A stretch of 56,481 nt of DNA from an uncultured Clostridia bacterium. Lineage in GTDB: Bacteria > Bacillota > Clostridia > Oscillospirales > Acutalibacteraceae. Where the stretch lies: the NCBI GenBank assembly GCA_947369085.1, contig CANBJR010000013.1, forward strand, positions 1-56,481. Reading direction: 5' to 3'. Below the pieces are notes generated by a model, which ran no database searches, had not been told where the DNA came from, and saw nothing but the letters and a program-made list of their open reading frames with translations. Below are positions 43,830 through 52,116 of this stretch, piece after piece. Every line of letters starts with the position of its first letter. Within the stretch, counting starts at the first letter, position 1. The position numbers were made by a program, and so were the translations under genes.

Positions 43830-45110
43830 ATGAATATAACGGAAATAAAGTCCGAATTAACGGGCGACAGCTACTACAAAATTAATCATCAGTCAGGGCT
43901 TGAAATTTATGTCTACCCGAAAGAAGGATATAAGTCCTCTTATGCAATTTTCGGTACAAAGTACGGAAGTATAAACACTTGTTTTTCTGTTGATGGAAAA
44001 GACAAAATTACTGTTCCCGATGGCATTGCTCACTACCTTGAGCACAAACTTTTTGAAAGTGAAGATGGCGATGCGTTTGTAAGATATGCCGAAACAGGCG
44101 CAAATGCAAATGCATACACCAGCTTTGAAAAAACCTGCTACCTGTTTTCGTGTACGGAAAAGTTTGAACAAAGTCTTGAAATACTCCTTGATTTTGTTCA
44201 GAGTCCGTATTTTACTGCTCAGACCGTTGCAAAAGAGCAGGGTATAATCGGTCAGGAAATAAAAATGTACGATGATGACCCCAACTGGCGTGTTATGTTC
44301 AATATGCTTGAGGGAATGTATAAGAACCACCCGGTAAGAATTGATATTGCCGGAACAGTTGAAAGTATTGCCAAAATTACTGCTGAAAAGTTGTATGAAG
44401 TGTATAATGTATTCTACAATCTCAACAATATGGCGCTTTGTATTTCGGGCAATGTTACTGTTGAGCAAGTATTGGAAATTGCAGATAAAATGCTAAAGCC
44501 CTCTGAAAAGCACAAAATTACAAATTATTTTGAGGACGAGCCTTACGAAGTAAATACTCCATTTGTTGAGCAGACTTTTCCTGTTTCAATGCCGATTTTT
44601 AATCTGGGATTTAAAGAAAAGGCAGACAATGCGCTTGATTCAAAAATGCTTGCTTGTACCGATATTTTGCTTTCGATGATAGCGTCAAACACAAGCTCAC
44701 TTTACCGCAGTCTTATGGACGCTAATCTTATTAACAGTTCATTTTCTTATGAACTTTTTGAAGGTCCCGGCTACTGCTCCGTAATTTTCGGCGGTGAGTC
44801 ACGTGCGCCTAAGCAAGCGGCTGAAATAATTAAGCAGTATATTTCTAAAGTAAAGTCAGAAGGACTTGATGAAAACGAATTTGAAATTGCCAAAAAGGCA
44901 GTTTACGGTGATGCAGTTTCTTCGCTTAATTCTGTAAGCTCAATTGCGAATTCAATTATTGATTACCACTTTAGCGGAAATGAGCTTTTCTCTTATATTG
45001 ACGCTGTTTCAAGTGCTTCATTTAAAGATATTGAAAACAGACTTTCAGATATGCTTGATGTTTGTAACTGCACTCTTTCAGTTGTAAGACAATCCGAAAC
45101 GGAGGCATAA
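43830..45110 (+). CDS. M16 metallopeptidase, YmfH type (active)
   Basis: 426 aa of the M16 family. The zinc-binding HxxEH (HYLEHKLFES) is intact near residue 70, followed by the distal Glu region (EQGIIGQEIKMYDDDPN). It pairs with the inactive homologue upstream, as in other two-subunit M16 enzymes. Its substrate is unknown. AAGAGGTG serves the ATG at 43830. lgt starts 2 bp after its stop, so the three genes are likely one transcript. Confidence 0.85.
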   Translation: MNITEIKSELTGDSYYKINHQSGLEIYVYPKEGYKSSYAIFGTKYGSINTCFSVDGKDKITVPDGIAHYLEHKLFESEDGDAFVRYAETGANANAYTSFEKTCYLFSCTEKFEQSLEILLDFVQSPYFTAQTVAKEQGIIGQEIKMYDDDPNWRVMFNMLEGMYKNHPVRIDIAGTVESIAKITAEKLYEVYNVFYNLNNMALCISGNVTVEQVLEIADKMLKPSEKHKITNYFEDEPYEVNTPFVEQTFPVSMPIFNLGFKEKADNALDSKMLACTDILLSMIASNTSSLYRSLMDANLINSSFSYELFEGPGYCSVIFGGESRAPKQAAEIIKQYISKVKSEGLDENEFEIAKKAVYGDAVSSLNSVSSIANSIIDYHFSGNELFSYIDAVSSASFKDIENRLSDMLDVCNCTLSVVRQSETEA

Positions 45111-45111
45111 T

Positions 45112-45987
45112 ATGGAATATAATGTCAGTTTTCCTGGACTCGGACTTGATTTTACAATAAGTCCCGTAGCGTTTACAATAGGCACATATCCTATTTATTG
45201 GTATGGACTTATAATTGCCTCGGGACTTCTGCTTGCAGTTTTATATGCATGGCGGAGCAGTCCAAGATATAATGTGGATTTTAACAAGCTTGTAAACTGC
45301 ATACTTGTAGGAATAGTTACGGGTATAATCGGCGCAAGGCTGTATTTCTGCTTTTTCCAGTGGGATTATTACAGCAAAAATCCGATTGAGATTCTCTACA
45401 TAAATAACGGAGGTCTCGCAATTTACGGCGGAATAATCGGTGCGCTTGCAGGCGGTCTTACAGTTGCCAAAATTCAAAAAATGAAAATTCTTCCGATTCT
45501 TGATATTACAATGATTGGTTTTCTGCTCGGACAGGGAATAGGAAGATGGGGCAATTTTACAAATCAGGAAGCTTTCGGTACACCCACAAATTTTCCCTGG
45601 CGAATGATCAGCGAAGGCACAGATATGGTTGGCGTTCATCCGTGCTTTCTCTACGAATCGCTCTGGTGTCTGCTCGGTTTTGTATTGCTGCATTTTTACG
45701 GAAAATACAGACAGAGATATTCGGGACAGATTTTCTTTTCATACCTTGTGTGGTACGGTTTTGAAAGAATGTTCGTTGAAGGATTAAGAACAGACAGTCT
45801 GTATCTTCCTTTTAGGCTTTTCGGAATGGATATAAGAGTGTCGCAGGTATTGTCATTTGCAATTTTTGTTGCAGGAATTATATTGTTAATTATAAACAGA
45901 AAAAAGGAGGATTTTTTTTATGCAGATTATAGACGGAAAAAAGGTATCGGCACAGGTAAAAGAAGAAGTAAAAAATCAAACGCTTGA
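45112..45987 (+). CDS. lgt: Prolipoprotein diacylglyceryl transferase
   Basis: Adds diacylglycerol to lipoprotein cysteines, the first step of lipoprotein maturation (291 aa, seven membrane helices). Motifs: [24 protein letters not shown] and the signature [13 protein letters not shown], plus FLYESLWCL. The last ~22 residues ([18 protein letters not shown] end) are very basic because they are read from DNA that also encodes folD, a 68-nt overlap in another frame. A T8 run at 45912-45919 sits at the start of the overlap. Confidence 0.92.
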   Translation: MEYNVSFPGLGLDFTISPVAFTIGTYPIYWYGLIIASGLLLAVLYAWRSSPRYNVDFNKLVNCILVGIVTGIIGARLYFCFFQWDYYSKNPIEILYINNGGLAIYGGIIGALAGGLTVAKIQKMKILPILDITMIGFLLGQGIGRWGNFTNQEAFGTPTNFPWRMISEGTDMVGVHPCFLYESLWCLLGFVLLHFYGKYRQRYSGQIFFSYLVWYGFERMFVEGLRTDSLYLPFRLFGMDIRVSQVLSFAIFVAGIILLIINRKKEDFFYADYRRKKGIGTGKRRSKKSNA

Positions 45988-46777
45988 GCTTATAGAAAAG
46001 CACGGTATAACACCGGGACTTGCGGTTGTAATCGTAGGCAACGATTCAGCGTCAAGAGTTTATGTAAACAACAAGAAAAAGGCTTGCGAAGCTGTCGGAT
46101 TTAAGTCTGAGGAGTACGCGCTTCCCGAACAGACAACGCAGGAGGAACTTCTGTCACTCGTCAAAACTCTTAATGAAAAAGCAGATATTAACGGAATTCT
46201 TGTTCAGCTTCCGCTTCCTAAGCATCTTGATGACAAAGCAGTAATAGAAGCAATTAATCCCGAAAAGGACGTTGACGCATTTCATGCTGTAAACGTAGGA
46301 AAGATAATGCTCGGTGAATACGATTTTCTACCCTGTACACCGGCAGGTGTAATGGAAATGCTGCATTCATATGATATTTCCGTAAGCGGAAAAAACTGCG
46401 TTGTAATCGGCAGAAGCAATATTGTAGGCAAGCCAATGGCTATGCTCTTGCTCCATGAAAACGGAACGGTAACTATTTGCCACAGCAGAACGAAGAATTT
46501 AGCCGAAGTTTGCTCACATGCAGATATTTTAGTAGCCGCAGTCGGCAAACCTAAGTTTGTTACGGCTGATATGGTAAAAGAGGGAGCGGTTGTAATTGAT
46601 GTTGGAATGGACAGAGATGAAAACGGCAAGCTCTGCGGCGATGTTGATTTTGAAAATGTCAAGGATAAATGTTCGTTTATAACTCCCGTACCGGGAGGCG
46701 TAGGCCCAATGACAATTGCAACACTTATGAAAAACACCTTAAAAGCGGCAAAATTACAGAATAATATTTTTGATTAA
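45920..46777 (+). CDS. folD: Methylenetetrahydrofolate dehydrogenase/cyclohydrolase
   Basis: Bifunctional one-carbon enzyme supplying 10-formyl-THF for purine synthesis (285 aa). Motifs: [22 protein letters not shown] with the key Lys, [26 protein letters not shown] and [25 protein letters not shown] (45904-45910) lies inside lgt, 9 nt before the ATG. The canonical [11 protein letters not shown] start makes the overlap with lgt real on the folD side. Confidence 0.97.
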   Translation: MQIIDGKKVSAQVKEEVKNQTLELIEKHGITPGLAVVIVGNDSASRVYVNNKKKACEAVGFKSEEYALPEQTTQEELLSLVKTLNEKADINGILVQLPLPKHLDDKAVIEAINPEKDVDAFHAVNVGKIMLGEYDFLPCTPAGVMEMLHSYDISVSGKNCVVIGRSNIVGKPMAMLLLHENGTVTICHSRTKNLAEVCSHADILVAAVGKPKFVTADMVKEGAVVIDVGMDRDENGKLCGDVDFENVKDKCSFITPVPGGVGPMTIATLMKNTLKAAKLQNNIFD

Positions 46778-46872
46778 CGATTTTATTTTTATTTCAGTTT
46801 TTTTAAAGCAAAAAAGGAATATTTGAAATAAAAGCGTAAAAAGATAATAGGAAAACAGAAAGGAGGGGTTTT

Positions 46873-48639
46873 GTGGCATTTCCTGAGTCATTTTTGCAGG
46901 AGCTGAAAATGCGAAACGACATAACGGAAATTGTTTCATCTTATGTCAGCCTGAAACGTCGCGGCAGAAATATGGTCGGACTTTGCCCGTTTCACGGCGA
47001 AAAAACTCCTTCTTTTAATATTTACACCGAAAACGGGTCGTTTTACTGCTTTGGCTGCGGAGTCGGCGGTGATGTCATTACATTCATAATGAAGATTGAA
47101 AATCTCGATTACGTTGACGCAGTAAAGTTTCTTGCACAGCGTGCAGGAATGGAAATGCCCGAAAATTCCTATGACGACAGTATGAGCAAACTGCGCACTC
47201 GCGTATTTGAGGCAAACCGTGAAGCTGCTCGCTACTATTATTCCGTTCTCTGTTCGCCAAACGGAAAGTCAGGACTTGATTATTTTCATTCCCGTGCACT
47301 GTCCGACCGTACAATTCGCTGTTTTGGTCTTGGATTTGCCGACGGCGACTGGACTTCTCTTTGCAGTCATCTGCGCTCAAAAGGCTTTAAAGATGATGAG
47401 CTTGTGGCGGCAAATCTTGCAGTCAGGCGCAAAAACGGAAAAGGAATTTATGATAGGTTTACCAACAGAGTTATGTTTCCGATTATTGACCTCAGGGGCA
47501 ATGTAATCGCCTTTGGCGGCAGAATAATGACTGACGAAAAGCCGAAGTATCTTAATACCTCGGATACGCCTGTTTTCAAAAAAAGCGCAAACCTCTTTTC
47601 ACTTAACAACGCCAAAAATTCAGGAAGTCGCACCTTGATTCTATGCGAGGGGTATATGGATGTAATTTCTGTGAATCAGGCAGGTTTTACAAATGCAGTT
47701 GCCACCCTCGGAACGGCTCTTACAAGCGAACAGGCAGTGCTTATGAAACGTTATGCCGATGAGGTTATAATTTGCTACGACGCTGACGAGGCAGGACAAA
47801 AGGCGACCGCAAGGGCTATTCCGATTTTGCGAAACGCAGGACTTCTCATAAGAATTCTGACAGTTCCAAACGGCAAAGATCCCGACGAGTTTATACGTTC
47901 CCACGGTGCGGACGGACCGGCGGCTTTTAAGGCGATAATTGAAAAAAGCGGCAACGACGTTGAATACCGTCTGCAAAAGCTGAAGCAGACTCATAATGTT
48001 GAAACCACCGACGGCAAGGTTGCTTTTCTTGAGGCGGCATCAAAGGTGATTGCAGAAATTTCAAGTCCGATAGAGCGTGACGTTTATTCGTCAAAAATCT
48101 GCTCGGAATTTGAAATTGACAAAGGCGCTTTTAATCGCCAGATTATGAATATTACCAAAAGCAGATACCGTGAGAACACAAAAAAAGAAGTCAGAAAAAT
48201 TCAGACTGATTTAAGCGGTAGAAACGATAAAATTAATACCGAACACTACAAAAAGCCCCGAAGCTCCAGCGCTGAGGAAGCTCTTGTTGTGTATTTGATT
48301 AATAATCCCGATTCTGCAAAGGAAATTTCTTCACAAATAAAGCCCGAGCAGTTTCAAAACTCGCTTATCAGGCGATATTATGAGTATTTTCTCACACGAA
48401 TTGAAAGCGGATATGATCCGCTGACCAACATAGCAGCCGATTTTACGCAGGATGAATCTTCAAAGCTGTATCAGCTTTTATCGCAGTCCGTAAAGGCTGC
48501 CTCGACTCATAGTGCAATGATGGAGTACATAAAGGTTATTAACGAGGAAAGTCAAAAGCCCTCAAGCGATGATGTTAAGTCAATGTCACCGCAGCAGCTT
48601 AACGACTACCTCGCAAGGATAAGGAATAATAAGCAGTAG
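46873..48639 (+). CDS. dnaG: DNA primase
   Basis: Makes RNA primers for replication (588 aa). The N-terminal zinc ribbon is CPFHGEKTPSF...FYCFGCG. The RNA polymerase core and TOPRIM follow (FGGRIMTDEKPKYLNTSDTPVF, ILCEGYMDVISV, CYDADEAGQKAT). The C-terminal helicase-interaction region is recognisable but short. The start is GTG, with AGGAGGGG upstream. It is 17 bp before rpoD, the classic macromolecular synthesis layout. Confidence 0.96.
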   Translation: MAFPESFLQELKMRNDITEIVSSYVSLKRRGRNMVGLCPFHGEKTPSFNIYTENGSFYCFGCGVGGDVITFIMKIENLDYVDAVKFLAQRAGMEMPENSYDDSMSKLRTRVFEANREAARYYYSVLCSPNGKSGLDYFHSRALSDRTIRCFGLGFADGDWTSLCSHLRSKGFKDDELVAANLAVRRKNGKGIYDRFTNRVMFPIIDLRGNVIAFGGRIMTDEKPKYLNTSDTPVFKKSANLFSLNNAKNSGSRTLILCEGYMDVISVNQAGFTNAVATLGTALTSEQAVLMKRYADEVIICYDADEAGQKATARAIPILRNAGLLIRILTVPNGKDPDEFIRSHGADGPAAFKAIIEKSGNDVEYRLQKLKQTHNVETTDGKVAFLEAASKVIAEISSPIERDVYSSKICSEFEIDKGAFNRQIMNITKSRYRENTKKEVRKIQTDLSGRNDKINTEHYKKPRSSSAEEALVVYLINNPDSAKEISSQIKPEQFQNSLIRRYYEYFLTRIESGYDPLTNIAADFTQDESSKLYQLLSQSVKAASTHSAMMEYIKVINEESQKPSSDDVKSMSPQQLNDYLARIRNNKQ

Positions 48640-48655
48640 GAAAGGAAAGTGAATT

Positions 48656-49753
48656 ATGCCTGCACAGGATAAAAAAACAATCGTTAAGGAGCTTATTGAT
48701 CTCGGCAAGCAGAAAGGACAGCTTACAAATCAGGATATTCTTGATGCAATCGGAGAGATTGATTTTGAGCCTGAACAGCTTGAAAAGCTCTATGACACAA
48801 TTGAGTCGCAGGGAATTGAAATTGTTGAGGACATCGGTGACATTAAAATTGATGACATCGAGCTTGGCTTTGATGAAAACAAAGACGGAGATTCTCCTGC
48901 TGCTGCACCCGAACCCGGCGTTACAATTGATGACCCGGTCAAGGTGTATCTTAAGGAAATAGGACGAGTGCCGCTTCTTTCATCTGAAGAGGAAATAGAG
49001 CTTGCAATCAGAATTGCAGACGGTGACGTTAGGGCAAAACAGCGTTTGTCTGAGGCTAACCTTCGACTTGTTGTAAGTATTGCCAAGCGTTACCTCGGCC
49101 GTGGAATGCAGTTTCTTGACCTTATTCAGGAGGGTAACCTTGGTCTTATCAAAGCTGTTGAAAAGTTTGACTATACCAAGGGCTTTAAGTTTTCTACTTA
49201 TGCAACATGGTGGATAAGGCAGGCTATTACACGTGCAATTGCCGACCAGGCTCGTACAATCAGAATTCCTGTTCATATGGTTGAAACTATCAATAAGGTT
49301 AAAAAAATTCAGAGCCAGCTTCTTCATCAGAACGGTCACGAACCGTCAGCAGATGAAATTGCGGCTGAAATTGATATGCCTGTTGATAAGGTGCGTGAAA
49401 TTATGCGTGTTGCACAGGAGCCTGTTTCCCTTGAAACACCAATAGGTGAGGAAGAGGACAGCCATCTCGGCGACTTTATCCCTGATAACGAGGCGCCTGC
49501 ACCTGCCGACGCTGCTTCACACACAATGCTGCGTGAACAGCTTTCCGACGTACTTTCAACACTTACTCCCCGTGAGGAAAAGGTTTTAAGACTTCGTTTC
49601 GGGCTTGAAGACGGCAGAAGCCGTACTCTTGAAGAAGTCGGCAAAGAGTTTAACGTAACCCGTGAGCGTATTCGCCAGATTGAGGCAAAGGCATTGCGCA
49701 AGCTTCGTCACCCGTCAAGAAGCAGAAAACTCAAGGATTACCTTGATTATTAA
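48656..49753 (+). CDS. rpoD: Primary RNA polymerase sigma factor
   Basis: Sigma-A (365 aa). Region 1.1 fills the N-terminus, and region 1.2 contains [21 protein letters not shown]. Region 2 has [20 protein letters not shown] and [14 protein letters not shown] (core binding and -10 melting). Region 3 follows, then region 4 with [25 protein letters not shown] recognising -35. The consensus -35/-10 promoters in this window are its targets. Confidence 0.97.
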   Translation: MPAQDKKTIVKELIDLGKQKGQLTNQDILDAIGEIDFEPEQLEKLYDTIESQGIEIVEDIGDIKIDDIELGFDENKDGDSPAAAPEPGVTIDDPVKVYLKEIGRVPLLSSEEEIELAIRIADGDVRAKQRLSEANLRLVVSIAKRYLGRGMQFLDLIQEGNLGLIKAVEKFDYTKGFKFSTYATWWIRQAITRAIADQARTIRIPVHMVETINKVKKIQSQLLHQNGHEPSADEIAAEIDMPVDKVREIMRVAQEPVSLETPIGEEEDSHLGDFIPDNEAPAPADAASHTMLREQLSDVLSTLTPREEKVLRLRFGLEDGRSRTLEEVGKEFNVTRERIRQIEAKALRKLRHPSRSRKLKDYLDY

Positions 49754-49776
49754 TATTTTAATTTTTATTGCGAATT

Positions 49777-50151
49777 ATGATCGAATTTGAAGAATGTGCT
49801 CAAATGCTTGATGAAATAGCCGATTCAATGCCATATGAGCTGTATCGTGATTTAAACGGAGGAATTTCACTTCTTCCGCAGCTTAAAGTGCATCCAAAAG
49901 CATTACACAACGACTTGTTTATTCTCGGCGAATACATACGCAACTCGCTTGGCAATGCTATAGTATTTTACTACGGTTCAATAAACCGCGTTTACGGTCA
50001 TCTCAGCCGCGATGCGCTTTATAAACAGTTAGTGCGAATTATGCACCACGAGGTGCGCCATCACAACGAGTATCTTGCAGGTTGTGACGACTTAGGCGAC
50101 CTCGACAGAATTGAAATACAGGAATACCTTAAAAAACACAATAAAAATTAA
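49777..50151 (+). CDS. Small zincin metallopeptidase family protein
   Basis: 124 aa. HHEVRHHNEYL gives the HExxH zinc motif near residue 88. The N-terminal EFEECAQMLDEIADSMPYELYRDLNGG and the central NAIVFYYGSINRVYG resemble the short zincin-like family (PF06262-like). Its substrate is unknown. No ribosome-binding site is visible before the ATG at 49777 or the TTG at 49768. It starts 23 bp after rpoD, so translation may depend on rpoD read-through. Confidence 0.75.
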   Translation: MIEFEECAQMLDEIADSMPYELYRDLNGGISLLPQLKVHPKALHNDLFILGEYIRNSLGNAIVFYYGSINRVYGHLSRDALYKQLVRIMHHEVRHHNEYLAGCDDLGDLDRIEIQEYLKKHNKN

Positions 50152-50188
50152 CTTCAGGGCGGCTTAGTATTATAACCGCCTTGAAGTT
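50150..50188. terminator. Bidirectional terminator
   Basis: AACTTCAGGGCGG (50150-50162) / CCGCCTTGAAGTT (50176-50188), 13-bp arms with one G-U pair. It ends rpoD-zincin and the convergent LysM gene. Confidence 0.8.
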
Positions 50189-50200
50189 TTATAATAAAAT

Positions 50201-50506
50201 TTATCTTACTTTTATCATCTGGCCGGGGTAAATCACATTTGGATTGTTCAGTCTGTTCAAGTCAGTCAATCGCTGAACAGTAGTGTTGTTTTTCTGTGCA
50301 ATTGACCAAAGCGTATCGCCCGGGCGTGTTACATAGTAGTCAATCTCTGCCGAGCCGGCAGGAATTTCAAGTGTCTGACCTACATAAATTTGTGATGGAT
50401 TCTGAATATTATTGTATTTCAGTATATCTTCTACACTTGTCTGAAAAAACTGTGCAATGCCGAACAGTGTATTTCCCGAGCGCACGGTGTATGGTACAAG
50501 TTCCAT
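50201..50506 (-). CDS. Double LysM-domain protein
   Basis: 101 aa consisting of two LysM domains: [23 protein letters not shown] (from residue 6) and [24 protein letters not shown] (from 57). LysM domains bind peptidoglycan or chitin. There is no signal peptide or catalytic domain. Such bare LysM proteins occur as spore-cortex or coat proteins (SafA-like), but no direct sporulation signal is seen here. GGAGGA precedes the ATG. Divergent from enolase. Confidence 0.85.
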   Translation of the reverse strand: MELVPYTVRSGNTLFGIAQFFQTSVEDILKYNNIQNPSQIYVGQTLEIPAGSAEIDYYVTRPGDTLWSIAQKNNTTVQRLTDLNRLNNPNVIYPGQMIKVR

Positions 50507-50613
50507 TAATAATCCTCCTTTTTGTCTTTATAACAATATATGCTTGTAATTTCATTGTTGATACAGCGAATAATTCAACAGATTTTCGGCAAAATAAAGC
50601 CGGAGGTAATAAT

Positions 50614-51879
50614 ATGAAAATTACAATCGAAAAAGTATTCGGCAGAGAAATAATTGACTCAAGAGGTAATCCTACCGTAGAGGCTGAAATCGGTCTTTCA
50701 GACGGAACATATGCAAAAGCGTCCGTTCCCTCGGGAGCGTCAACAGGCGCTTTTGAGGCGCTTGAGCTTCGTGACGGCGATAAAAAACGCTATATGGGCA
50801 AGGGTGTTACAAAGGCGGTTGAAAATATAAATACAAAAATTGCTCCTAAACTTTGCGGAGATTCTCCTTTTGACCAGTGCGCCATCGACTATAAGATGAT
50901 TGAGCTTGACGGTACTCCGAATAAAGAAAATCTCGGTGCAAACGCAATTCTTGCCGTATCGCTCGCTTGTGCAAAGGCGGCTGCAAGATACCTTAAAATT
51001 CCGTTTTTTAGGTATATCGGCGGAATATATTCCGTAAAAATGCCTGTTCCTATGATGAATATTCTTAACGGAGGAGCGCACGCAGCAAATAATATTGACA
51101 TTCAGGAATTTATGATTATGCCCGTAGACGCTTGTTGCTTTTCAGAAGGTTTAAGACAGTGTTGTGAAATCTATCAGACATTAGGTAATGTTCTAAAAAA
51201 GAATAATATGAATACCGCAGTCGGTGACGAGGGCGGTTATGCGCCAAGTCTTGAAAGCGATGAACAGGCAATTGAGCTTATTATCAAAGCAATTGAACTT
51301 GCAGGCTATTCAACAGACAATATTAAAATTGCTCTTGATGCGGCGGCTTCAGAGTGGTACCGTGAGGGAACATATAAGCTTCCGAAACGTAAAATTGAGC
51401 TTTCAAGCGAGAAACTTACTGAATATTTTGAAAAGCTTGTAAACGAATATCCAATAATCTCTATTGAAGACCCACTTTCCGAGCATGATTGGGACGGCTG
51501 GACAAAAATCACCGAAAAAATAGGCGGCAGAGTACGGCTTGTAGGTGACGATTTGTTTGTTACCAATACCAAACGTCTGAAACACGGAATTGAAATCGGG
51601 GCGGCTAATTCAATTCTCATAAAGATTAATCAGATAGGAACGCTTACAGAAACGCTTGAAGCAATTGACACTGCACAAAAATCAGGTTACAGCACAATTA
51701 TTTCACATCGGAGCGGTGAAACCGAGGACACATCAATAGCTGATATAGCTGTTGCGGTAAATGCAGGTCAGATAAAAACAGGTGCTCCCTGTCGAACAGA
51801 CAGAGTAAGCAAATACAATCGTTTGCTAAGAATAGAAAGTATGCTGATAAATTCATCACGCTACGGACTTGATATTTAA
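50614..51879 (+). CDS. eno: Enolase
   Basis: Converts 2-phosphoglycerate to phosphoenolpyruvate in glycolysis (421 aa). Motifs: [87 protein letters not shown], and the C-terminal [24 protein letters not shown] lies 8 nt before the ATG, which excludes longer upstream readings. A strong terminator follows. Confidence 0.97.
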   Translation: MKITIEKVFGREIIDSRGNPTVEAEIGLSDGTYAKASVPSGASTGAFEALELRDGDKKRYMGKGVTKAVENINTKIAPKLCGDSPFDQCAIDYKMIELDGTPNKENLGANAILAVSLACAKAAARYLKIPFFRYIGGIYSVKMPVPMMNILNGGAHAANNIDIQEFMIMPVDACCFSEGLRQCCEIYQTLGNVLKKNNMNTAVGDEGGYAPSLESDEQAIELIIKAIELAGYSTDNIKIALDAAASEWYREGTYKLPKRKIELSSEKLTEYFEKLVNEYPIISIEDPLSEHDWDGWTKITEKIGGRVRLVGDDLFVTNTKRLKHGIEIGAANSILIKINQIGTLTETLEAIDTAQKSGYSTIISHRSGETEDTSIADIAVAVNAGQIKTGAPCRTDRVSKYNRLLRIESMLINSSRYGLDI

Positions 51880-51888
51880 TATATTTTT

Positions 51889-51930
51889 ACTCCGAATGTA
51901 CGGTTAATCAATTACATTCGGAGTTTTTTA
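51889..51930 (+). terminator. Enolase terminator
   Basis: ACTCCGAATGTA (51889-51900) / TACATTCGGAGT (51913-51924), then TTTTTTATTTTT. Confidence 0.9.
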
Positions 51931-52116
51931 TTTTTAAAATCCATAAATAGCATAATTTTACAAATATTAGTTATGCAAAGTGCACATAAAATCAATATGA
52001 TTTTCTACAGAATAAATACCTTCTTTAATACAATTATTCTAATTAGGAATTAAAATCTTAAGCATAATATGCTAAAATTATTTAAATAGAATGCAATCAG
52101 TCAGGAGGCATTTTAA

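Noticed and set aside
43893..44468. 191-codon antisense frame opposite the YmfH-like gene
   Set aside because: No ribosome-binding site or family resemblance, and the opposing gene carries the intact HxxEH motif.
50296..50613. Upstream extension of the enolase reading frame
   Set aside because: GGAGG at 50602-50606 and the conserved [18 protein letters not shown] start at 50614 fix the enolase start. The extension overlaps the LysM gene.
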